From assembly GCA_031292515.1 (NCBI GenBank), contig JARLGZ010000054.1:186001-250000 (forward strand): a stretch of 64,000 nucleotides of DNA, in the 5' to 3' direction. This DNA is from Puia sp. GTDB taxonomy: Bacteria; Bacteroidota; Bacteroidia; Chitinophagales; Chitinophagaceae. Numbering within the stretch: the stretch's first letter is position 1; the number at the start of each line of letters is the position of its first letter. Shown here in pieces: positions 8,523-15,566 of the stretch. The notes beneath the pieces were generated by a model, which was given only the letters and a program-made list of their open reading frames with translations, did not search any database and was not told the origin of the DNA. A program made the translations under genes and the position numbers.

Positions 8523-8750
8523 ATCAGGACAACAACAGCAATAACAACAGTAGCAACATTGACAGGAGCAAACAGCAACACCAGCAGCAACAGCAATACC
8601 AGCGACAACAGTAACAGCAACAGTAACAGCAACAGTAACAGCAACAACGATAACAGCAACAACGGTAACGGTAACAACAGTAACAGTAGTAGCACCAACA
8701 GCAGTAATAACAGTAACACAGCAACAAACAGTGATAGCAAACAAAAAAAT
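8523..8750 (+). repeat. AACAGC/AACAGT hexanucleotide tandem array
   Basis: A G-poor array of about 230 bp made of aacagc and aacagt words and variants. It lies between the small membrane protein gene and the siderophore receptor. All three forward frames are open through most of it (reading Asn-Ser, Thr-Ala or Gln-rich), so its openness is not evidence of coding. In the receptor's frame it reads as an Asn/Ser tract starting from a TTG at 8559. Confidence 0.8.
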
Positions 8751-8756
8751 ACACCC

Positions 8757-11285
8757 ATGATAAAAGACTCACCTATGACCAAAGGAATTATTACCCGCTT
8801 TGTAAGAACTTTCTTGATCCCACTCTCGACCCTGTTTTCTTTCTCGGTCGTTTTTGCGCGTGGCCCGGTCGCCGGCACCGGATATGCGGGAAGCCCCACG
8901 GAACACGATACACTCACCGCAGGTCCCATCGACGGGAAAGGGGTGATCGCCGGCGTGGTGATGACCAATGAAGGCAAACCGGCCGCATCCGTGACGGTTC
9001 TTCTGAAAGAAACCGGAAGATCGGTATCGACAGAGGAAGATGGCAGCTTCCTGCTGCACCACCTGGCGCCTGGTAATTATACCCTGGAAGTCTCGCTGGT
9101 AGGATATGAGACAACCACAAAAAAAATAGCCGTCGAAGCAGGCAAGACGGCAACGGTGTCCTTGCGGCTTACCCTCTCGCAGAAGCAATTGCAGGAGATC
9201 GTCGTTACCAGTAACAGGAAGCGGTTTACCCGCATCGGCAGCGAAGACCTGGCGAAGACGCCCCTGAAGAACCTGGAGAACTCCCAGGTATATTCGACGG
9301 TCACCAAAGACCTGATGACCGAACAGTCGGTATTCACGTTGGACGATGCGCTGAAGAACGTGCCGGGTGTGAGCCGGTTGTGGGCTTCCACAGACCGGTC
9401 GGGTTTTGCCAACGGTTCCTCTTTTGTATTGCGGGGATTCGAGCTGAACAATTTTCTGCGCAATGGCATAGCCGGGAATGTCAGCACCACGATCGATAAC
9501 GCCAATATCGAAAGTGTCGAAGTGCTGAAGGGTCCTTCGGCAACCCTCTTTGGGAGCGCCGTGACTTCTTACGGCGGGTTGATCAACCGGGTCACCAAAA
9601 AACCCTACGACAGAATCGGCGGAGAAGTTGCCTATACGGGCGGAAGCTATGGGTTCAACCGGATAAGCGCCGATATGAATGCTCCGCTGGATACGGCCAG
9701 GACGGTTCTGCTCAGGGTCAATACGGCCTACAATTCCACCGATAGCTGGCTCGACCGCGGCTTCCACAACAGCTTCTTTGTGGCGCCCAGCCTGACCTTT
9801 AAGGCGAATGACCGGCTTTCGTTCTCCTTCGATGCAGAGCTCTATAAATCGAGGGGCACGACGCCACCGATCTTTTTCTTTAATACGACCGTAGCGCAAT
9901 TGGGCGTTTCTAGCGCCGACAAGCTGAATATCGATTGGAAACGTTCTTTTATCAGCAACGACCTGGTCCTGCAATCCTCTAACGCGAATTTCTTCGCCCA
10001 GATGAATTATATCCTGTCGGACCGGTGGCTGTCACAGACCAATGTCTCGGTTACCCATAGCTCTTCTTATGGCCCGATGCCCTATTTCTATCTCTTGCCG
10101 GGTAATACCCAGATCGCCCGGATGGTCTGGACCATTGACGGACAGGACAGGTCCCTCGACATACAGCAGAATTTTATCGGCCGGTTTTCTATAGGAAGCA
10201 TAAAGAACCGCGTGGTCGCGGGCCTGGATTTCTATAACTACAATGCCGATGTCGTCTATCATGAATTCATGGGAACGGCCGAAGGACAGACGGGCGCCGA
10301 CCTGTTCGACGTGGTGAACGGGAAGGGCACGATCCCCAATTACCTGAATTTTAACAAGGCGAAAGTAGATTCGGCCTATGCCGCAAGCCCCGCTTCTTCG
10401 CCCTACACGAACTATTCGAAGCAATACGTCTCCGGCGCCTATGTCTCGGACGTGATCAATATCACCGACAAACTGCTGGTCAACGCGGCCCTGCGCGTAG
10501 ACCGGTATGACAACAAAGGCGCCTACGACCCGGTCGCGGGAACCACCAGCGGAGGCTATAACCAGACGGCCCTTTCTCCCAAATTTGGGGTAGTCTATCA
10601 ACTCCTGGAGAATAAGGTGTCCCTGTTTGGCAACTATATGAATGGCTTCACCAACGAGAACGGCACCGACTATGCGGGACGCAGTTTCAAACCGGAACAG
10701 GCGAATCAGTGGGAGGGTGGCGTAAAGCTGAATGCATTCAGCGGGAAGCTGACAGGTACCCTGAGTTATTACGATATAAAGGTCAAAGACGTCCTGCGGT
10801 CGGATCCGGATCATCCGAATTTCCAACTCCAGAACGGGACACAGGTGAGTAAAGGTTTCGAGGCGGAGATCGTCGCCAATCCCTTCGCAGGATTCAACGT
10901 TGTGGCGGGCTATGCGCATAATGACAACAAATATACCCGAGCCGATGCCAATGTGGATGGAAAAAGACCCGGCAGCTCGGGCCCCGCGGACATGGCGAAT
11001 CTTTGGCTTAGCTATCATGTCATCGGGGGGAACGCCCGCGGGCTCGGCTTGGGATTCGGCGGCAACTATGCCGGCACCAATATTATCCTGAACAGCGTAA
11101 GCCAGGGTGAATTCACCAGCCCATCTTATGTCTTACTGAATGCCACCGTATTTTATGACCGCCCCCGGTTCAGGGTTTCCCTGAAAGTCGACAACCTGAC
11201 CAATAAACAATATTGGATAGGCTGGTCCAGCATCAACCCGCAGCAGCTAAGGAGCGTGTCGGGCAGCGTGGCCTTCAGATTCTAA
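8757..11285 (+). CDS. TonB-dependent siderophore receptor
   Basis: Outer-membrane transporter for ferric siderophores. The ATG at 8757 (MIKDSPMTKGIITRF; another in-frame ATG at 8775) leads directly into the signal peptide (TFLIPLSTLFSFSVVFA). A TTG at 8559 would add 66 Asn/Ser-rich residues from a tandem repeat before the signal peptide, which is unlikely for an exported protein. Domains: carboxypeptidase-regulatory-like (about 60-140, VAGVVMTNEGKPAASVTV), plug (TLDDALKNVPGVSRLW; ESVEVLKGPSATLFGS; GGLINRVTKKP, the siderophore-receptor signature), and barrel ending in an aromatic residue (SGSVAFRF). It lies downstream of PepSY and small membrane protein genes. It is convergent with the GH2 gene with only 5 bp between stops. 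Confidence 0.92.
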   Translation: MIKDSPMTKGIITRFVRTFLIPLSTLFSFSVVFARGPVAGTGYAGSPTEHDTLTAGPIDGKGVIAGVVMTNEGKPAASVTVLLKETGRSVSTEEDGSFLLHHLAPGNYTLEVSLVGYETTTKKIAVEAGKTATVSLRLTLSQKQLQEIVVTSNRKRFTRIGSEDLAKTPLKNLENSQVYSTVTKDLMTEQSVFTLDDALKNVPGVSRLWASTDRSGFANGSSFVLRGFELNNFLRNGIAGNVSTTIDNANIESVEVLKGPSATLFGSAVTSYGGLINRVTKKPYDRIGGEVAYTGGSYGFNRISADMNAPLDTARTVLLRVNTAYNSTDSWLDRGFHNSFFVAPSLTFKANDRLSFSFDAELYKSRGTTPPIFFFNTTVAQLGVSSADKLNIDWKRSFISNDLVLQSSNANFFAQMNYILSDRWLSQTNVSVTHSSSYGPMPYFYLLPGNTQIARMVWTIDGQDRSLDIQQNFIGRFSIGSIKNRVVAGLDFYNYNADVVYHEFMGTAEGQTGADLFDVVNGKGTIPNYLNFNKAKVDSAYAASPASSPYTNYSKQYVSGAYVSDVINITDKLLVNAALRVDRYDNKGAYDPVAGTTSGGYNQTALSPKFGVVYQLLENKVSLFGNYMNGFTNENGTDYAGRSFKPEQANQWEGGVKLNAFSGKLTGTLSYYDIKVKDVLRSDPDHPNFQLQNGTQVSKGFEAEIVANPFAGFNVVAGYAHNDNKYTRADANVDGKRPGSSGPADMANLWLSYHVIGGNARGLGLGFGGNYAGTNIILNSVSQGEFTSPSYVLLNATVFYDRPRFRVSLKVDNLTNKQYWIGWSSINPQQLRSVSGSVAFRF

Positions 11286-11290
11286 AGGAT

Positions 11291-14200
11291 CTATCTGCCA
11301 AAATCGAACCAGAGCGTGCCGTTCACGGGCTCCCCGTTCAGCTGATTTTTCTGGCTCTGCGGCCCTAGCCGGTCAGCCGCGATAAACTTATCACCTATGG
11401 GAGGGATGGTATTCAAAAAGCCAATCCCTCCCGTGGGGAACGGGGGTTCGACATGGTTGTTGGCGGGTGAGTCTTTTGCCCGCTGAGGATGCAGCATCTG
11501 CAGGTACAGATCCTTGTTGTCCGTATAAACCGTAAAAGGCGACTCCCGGTTTTCGACGACCACCCAGTTCATCTCCGCGTGATAACCCTTGAATTCAGGG
11601 TATATCCAATCTTCGCCGGTCACTGCATTGTTGTATTGTTTGTGCCAGACACCCCATCGCTGACCTTTCAGCCTGTTTTTCCAGACCCGGTAGGGGCCTC
11701 TCCCCAACCACTTCATGCCGGTGATCTTCTCTTCCGGATAATCGAAGCCGATACCCGAGAAATCGACTACGCCCCGTTGGGTATAGCTATATTCCAGCTT
11801 CACGGGTTCCGTCGCGGAGAACGTCCATTGTATATGTAAAGTGGCGGTTCCATATCCGCCGGTTCCTGATGTATCGATTCCTGATATATCGTTTCTTGAC
11901 ATATCGGATCTTGACCTGGGGTTCCTTGTTGTATCGGTTCCCGGGTTCGCGGCTTCCCGGTAGTCGGCCTGAACGAATAGGTTGTCCCTGTCTGTCGAAT
12001 CGTGGAAACGGGTCAGCGTGGTGGCGACCCCTGCCAGGAGGGGACCATGGGACAAGGAGACTTCCGTATTCGGTTTGATGACTTTTTGAAGGGTGCCCGT
12101 CGTTTTGTCAAAGACATATTTCAGACCCTTGCAAGTCACCGTCAGGAGGGCTCCCTCATCATGGGCTGACGGCAGCATCCCCGTTCGTGTTGCGGGTTGC
12201 GGAACACTCTTCCGTGCCGCGGCCCGCAGAGCCGCCGTTTGGGCCCGGGCCTGTTTAACCGTCCAAAGCGGTTCCGATTTTCGGATAACCGCAGGCGTTT
12301 TTAATGGCCAGCTCCAGGTAAAGAGTTCTCTCTTGTCCGGGCCATAGGCCGTCAGATAGAGGGCATCGCTCTTTTGCCAGTCGGGAGGCAGAGACAGTGC
12401 AAGGATGCCGCTCTGACCGGGAGCCATATCGACCGGCGCAGGTTTCCCGCCGGCCTTTAGGATCGGCGCAGTGGTTTTGTCGCCCGGAGGAGGAAAAGAC
12501 ACCAGGCTCCAGGTGAAGGCGCACTGGTTCAGATTGGTAAAGAAATAGCGGTTTCGGATCGTCAGCCTGCCGTTGAAATGACCATCCAGTACCGGCGGAT
12601 CGACCGCTACCGGCGACCATATTTCTTTGATCGTATAGAAACTGGCTTCTTTTTCGCGATGCGGGCCTACGATCCCGTCCGGCGCATGGTTGCCGTCCGA
12701 GTCATATGCGCTATCCTTGTCGGTACGGATGACGGCTTCGTCGAGGAAGGCCCAGATAAAGCCGCCCGCGCCATGCGGGTGGGTCAGCAGCAGGTTCCAG
12801 TAATCGTCCAGGGCGGCACCGGCGCCGCCATCATACAGGCCATGCATAAACTCCGTCGGAAAGAAGACGTCTTTTTCTTCGGCTACCGATTTAAGGACAT
12901 AGCCGTAATTGGGGTAGTGTTTGGTATGGGTACCGTTAAACCGTTCGAAAGGATGGATGACGATACGTCCCTGCGGATCATACCACGCATAGTCATCATC
13001 GATACCCCGGTTCCACCCTCCTTCGTTTCCGTTGTCCCAAATCACGACGGCGGGATGGTTGACATCCCGGGTCACCATCTCCTTTACCAACCTGTGACCG
13101 ACAACGGTATCGTATGCCGCCTGCCAGCCGGTCAGCTCATCGAGTACATAGAGACCCAGCGAGTCGCATACGTCCAGGAAATCGGCGTCGGGCGGATAGT
13201 GCGACATCCGGACGGCGTTCATGTTCATTTCTTTCATGAGCTTCACGTCCATCAGGTGTACGGCATGGCTCAGCGTGCGCCCCGTCTCCGGCCAGAAGCT
13301 ATGCCTGTCCGATCCCTTGAACAGGATCTTCTCACCGTTCACATAGAAGCCGTCACCCCTGCGCAGCTCGACGGTGCGGAATCCAAAACGCTGCCGCACC
13401 TGGTGCAGCACCCCTCCTTCATTTTTGACGGAGAGCACCACCTGGTAGAGATTCGGGAACTCGCTGCTCCAACGGAGGGGCTTTGGGAATTGGCTTGTCA
13501 GTTCCCATTCTTCCGCCCGGTCATCCTTTCCCGCAGCCCCGTCATTTTGGATGGCCGCATTTGTCCGGTCCGGAACCTCTTTTTTTTCGGCCGCGGTCGC
13601 CCTGACGGAGAACGGCTTTCCGACATCCTCGCCCTTTAATGTTTTTACCTGCGCCACAAAGGTCTCATCCCCTTTTATATTTTTAGCGTACACCTCCATC
13701 CGGAACGAACCGTCGGCCCTCGCATCGATTGCCGTCCTTTCAATAAATGTCCGGGGCACTATCTCCAGGTATACCGGGCGGTAGATCCCTCCGAAAAGCC
13801 AGAAGTCGCTATTGCCCCGTTCCGCATTGTTGACCGAGGCATTCGCCGACATCTTGCTGACGGTCACTTCCAGCAAATTGTCCCCACCGGTATCTTTCTC
13901 GTTCGCGTCTTTCGCGCTGCTCTCCTTCACGTTCTTCGTGGGTCTTCCTTTCGTGCCCATTCGTCTCCCCCCGTTCGTGTCCCCGTTTATCAGCGACGTA
14001 ATATCGTATTTGAATCTATAAAAACTTCCCTGGTGAACCGGCCCGGCCGTTCTTCCGTTGATGGTAACTTTTGTATCGGTCATCGACCCTTCAAAAACGA
14101 GAAACACTTTTTTGCCCTCCCAGCCCGGCTCCGTCCTAAATTTGTATTTGTAGAGCCCCTGTTCGCTGAACTTGACTTTGTCATGCCCATAGTTGTAATT

Positions 14201-14485
14201 CCCAAAACCCTGCTGTTCCCAGCAGGAGGGAACGGGGATCGTCGTCCATTTGCCGCTATTTCGGCCGGCTGTGCAAAAGAAATCCCATAAGACGGTATGG
14301 TCCTTATCCGTTCCGGACAGATACTTTATGACGGTTGTCTGTTCGACTGTCTGTTCGACTCTATGCTCGATTCTACGTTCGACTGTCTGTTCGACTGTGC
14401 GTTCGGCTGTGCGTTCGACGGCTGCCTGTGAGAAAGCGTTGAAACAGGTCGTTGCAAACAGAAAGGACGGCAATAGACTTTTCAT
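11291..14485 (-). CDS. GH2 family beta-galactosidase-like enzyme
   Basis: Exported beta-galactosidase-type enzyme acting on terminal beta-galactosides. The ATG at 14485 (MKSLLPSFLFATTCFNAFS) gives a proper signal peptide; the open frame continues 22 codons upstream. GH2 parts: sugar-binding jelly roll (SCWEQQGFGNYNYG; VFLVFEGSMTDTKVTINGR), immunoglobulin-like domain, TIM barrel with WDNGNEGGWN (acid/base Glu) and FPTEFMHG (nucleophile Glu), and a C-terminal beta-galactosidase small-chain domain (GMKWLGRGPYRVWKNRLKG). It is odd for its low-complexity inserts: an N-terminal ERTVEQTVE-type repeat, a Lys/Asp-rich loop near residues 175-205, a Glu/Asp/Ala-rich loop near 310-335, and a Ser/Asp/Thr-rich loop near 860-890. 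None interrupts a catalytic motif. Confidence 0.92.
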   Translation of the reverse strand: MKSLLPSFLFATTCFNAFSQAAVERTAERTVEQTVERRIEHRVEQTVEQTTVIKYLSGTDKDHTVLWDFFCTAGRNSGKWTTIPVPSCWEQQGFGNYNYGHDKVKFSEQGLYKYKFRTEPGWEGKKVFLVFEGSMTDTKVTINGRTAGPVHQGSFYRFKYDITSLINGDTNGGRRMGTKGRPTKNVKESSAKDANEKDTGGDNLLEVTVSKMSANASVNNAERGNSDFWLFGGIYRPVYLEIVPRTFIERTAIDARADGSFRMEVYAKNIKGDETFVAQVKTLKGEDVGKPFSVRATAAEKKEVPDRTNAAIQNDGAAGKDDRAEEWELTSQFPKPLRWSSEFPNLYQVVLSVKNEGGVLHQVRQRFGFRTVELRRGDGFYVNGEKILFKGSDRHSFWPETGRTLSHAVHLMDVKLMKEMNMNAVRMSHYPPDADFLDVCDSLGLYVLDELTGWQAAYDTVVGHRLVKEMVTRDVNHPAVVIWDNGNEGGWNRGIDDDYAWYDPQGRIVIHPFERFNGTHTKHYPNYGYVLKSVAEEKDVFFPTEFMHGLYDGGAGAALDDYWNLLLTHPHGAGGFIWAFLDEAVIRTDKDSAYDSDGNHAPDGIVGPHREKEASFYTIKEIWSPVAVDPPVLDGHFNGRLTIRNRYFFTNLNQCAFTWSLVSFPPPGDKTTAPILKAGGKPAPVDMAPGQSGILALSLPPDWQKSDALYLTAYGPDKRELFTWSWPLKTPAVIRKSEPLWTVKQARAQTAALRAAARKSVPQPATRTGMLPSAHDEGALLTVTCKGLKYVFDKTTGTLQKVIKPNTEVSLSHGPLLAGVATTLTRFHDSTDRDNLFVQADYREAANPGTDTTRNPRSRSDMSRNDISGIDTSGTGGYGTATLHIQWTFSATEPVKLEYSYTQRGVVDFSGIGFDYPEEKITGMKWLGRGPYRVWKNRLKGQRWGVWHKQYNNAVTGEDWIYPEFKGYHAEMNWVVVENRESPFTVYTDNKDLYLQMLHPQRAKDSPANNHVEPPFPTGGIGFLNTIPPIGDKFIAADRLGPQSQKNQLNGEPVNGTLWFDFGR
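11862..11945 (-). repeat. Degenerate repeat coding a Ser/Asp/Thr-rich loop in the GH2 enzyme
   Basis: Three or more copies of a roughly 15-18-bp word of the form TATCG-nTTCnTGA are seen within the GH2 reading frame, coding RSDMSRNDISGIDTSGTG. The insert lies in the C-terminal beta-sandwich region. It keeps the frame. Confidence 0.5.
14336..14420 (-). repeat. Tandem repeat coding ERTVEQTVE-like units in the GH2 enzyme
   Basis: Repeats of a 12/24-bp word (gttcgactgtct and variants on the plus strand) code for Val-Glu-Gln/Arg-Thr units immediately after the signal peptide of the GH2 enzyme. The mature protein therefore begins with an alternating charged/Thr linker of about 30 residues. Confidence 0.7.
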
Positions 14486-14929
14486 ATCGGCTATATGGCT
14501 CATGTCGTTTATATGGCGGGATTGATTGGCAAATGTTTGTTTTCGCAGCAAATGATAAATTTACCGTGATGGCTGATAAACTCGCCATGAATTTACAGGA
14601 TAAGCCATGAATTTGCGGGATAAATTTATTCTTACGGTTTATCCTTTTTCCTTTTTTGATTTTTGGGAATTACCACTTTCGATGTATTCGGAACGGGGCC
14701 TCGATCTAATCGGGAACCGGCAAGACCGGCTGCCGGGAACCCACCGGATTTTGATGAGCTTTCTGCCTTGTTTGGCTGATGAGTTGCGGGCGCACGGGTT
14801 TTCCGGGAAGTCTTCCCGGAAAACGGGAAGATTTCGCTATGACTGGGACGCTGTTTTCGAAGCCAGGAGGAGTTGGTCAAAGGCGTCTTCATTTGCCTCT
14901 TCATTTGCCTCTTCATTTCGGAAACGGTC
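14486..14929. other. Region between the GH2 gene and a 99-aa gene, with short tandem repeats
   Basis: About 440 bases. It holds the upstream end of the GH2 frame, a 20-bp tandem duplication (14584-14623), and a 94-codon minus-strand frame (14632-14916, Lys/Ser/Pro-rich) without recognisable protein features. Near 14886-14918 there is a 13-bp direct repeat. The frame of the 99-aa gene continues past its TAG for 30 codons here (14837-14929). Confidence 0.5.
14584..14623. repeat. 20-bp tandem duplication
   Basis: gccatgaatttacaggataa at 14584-14603 is followed directly by gccatgaatttgcgggataa, two mismatches in 20. It lies upstream of the GH2 gene, in its possible 5' leader. Confidence 0.6.
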
Positions 14930-15229
14930 CTAGTATTCAGACATGGAACGATTTTCGATCAGTCGCAGGATATCGGCAATGATGATCTCGTACGCGAAAT
15001 CGGTAAGTTTTTCGCCCAGTATGATCGGGTACATCGGATGATCTCCGTAGTTGGCGATCATTTTTTCCCCGAACTGGTCCTTCATTTTTTTTGCCATGCT
15101 GACAAGCAGGGATTGCGTGTCGCTCCTGCTGCTCTCTAAAAACAAGACAAGTAGCCGGTCCCACGACAGCATTTCACCGGTTGCGGTGATCAATTTACCC
15201 TTTCTGTTGAATTTCAATGTTGGCTTCAT
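14930..15229 (-). CDS. Hypothetical 99-aa protein
   Basis: I do not recognise this family. The protein (MKPTLKFNRKGKLITATGEM...) appears globular and mixed alpha/beta, without signal peptide or membrane segment. It has WDRLLVLFLESSRSD and a helical C-terminal half (GEKLTDFAYEIIIADILRLI). It looks coding by amino-acid balance. It ends in TAG at 14930-14932, but the same frame stays open for 30 more codons with a plausible acidic tail (RNEEANEEANEDAFDQLLL), so either the stop is a recent mutation or the tail is a coincidence. The next gene on the same strand is the GH2 gene. Confidence 0.5.
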   Translation of the reverse strand: MKPTLKFNRKGKLITATGEMLSWDRLLVLFLESSRSDTQSLLVSMAKKMKDQFGEKMIANYGDHPMYPIILGEKLTDFAYEIIIADILRLIENRSMSEY

Positions 15230-15566
15230 TGGATAGCATATTGAAGAAGAAAATGAAAGTCTCCGGTAGAAACCGGGGACTTAACCAAAACGAATGCTTA
15301 TGCAAAATGAAAAATAGTGGTCGCTTCCGGTCGATTATAGGAAGATTCTGCCGGGACTGGTCCCGGCAATGAATGCGGTTATGGTTGTTGGCCGGGCTGC
15401 CGACATCGGTCGTAATATAGGACGGGCTTTACAGGATGCATATCTTGTTGCTTATTCGAGGCAAAGATACGAAATAATATTAGTCTACTCATTAGATAGA
15501 CTAATATTATTTATTTTAGTAGAATAAAATTTGCGGATGCCCCGAAACCCGGGAAAAAGAAATACT
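15230..15566. other. Intergenic region with an operator-like inverted repeat
   Basis: About 340 bases between the divergent 99-aa gene and the exported glycoside hydrolase gene. The left and middle parts show nothing recognisable. The right part carries a strong inverted repeat (15472-15512) directly before the glycoside hydrolase. Confidence 0.55.
15472..15512. promoter_or_regulatory. 16-bp inverted repeat operator, TTAGTCTA-N9-TAGACTAA core
   Basis: Perfect arms of 16 bp (15472-15487 and 15497-15512) flank a 9-nt spacer (ctcattaga). It lies 55 bp before the ATG of the glycoside hydrolase gene. A near copy of the core, TTAGTCTA-N9-TAGACAAA, is at 33026-33050 upstream of the SusD remnant, with the same 9-nt spacer. 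This suggests one regulator serving both sites. Confidence 0.6.

Noticed and set aside
8559-8756. TTG start giving the siderophore receptor 66 extra Asn/Ser residues
   Set aside because: The signal peptide starts only after the ATG at 8757 or 8775; an extension before it would block normal export.
8507-8977. Leu/Val-rich 156-codon frame on the minus strand, which looks like a membrane protein
   Set aside because: It is the antisense of the hexanucleotide array; the hydrophobic stretch comes from the repeat alone.
10032-11018. Long antisense frame (328 codons) inside the siderophore receptor gene
   Set aside because: Shadow of the receptor coding strand; no recognisable motif.
12578-13639. 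Long plus-strand frame (353 codons) inside the GH2 gene
   Set aside because: The GH2 catalytic motifs are on the minus strand across the same bases; the plus frame is a shadow.
14632-14916. 94-codon minus-strand frame after the 99-aa gene
   Set aside because: Composition is low complexity (Lys, Ser, Pro) and it starts in a 13-bp repeat; no family or structure is visible.
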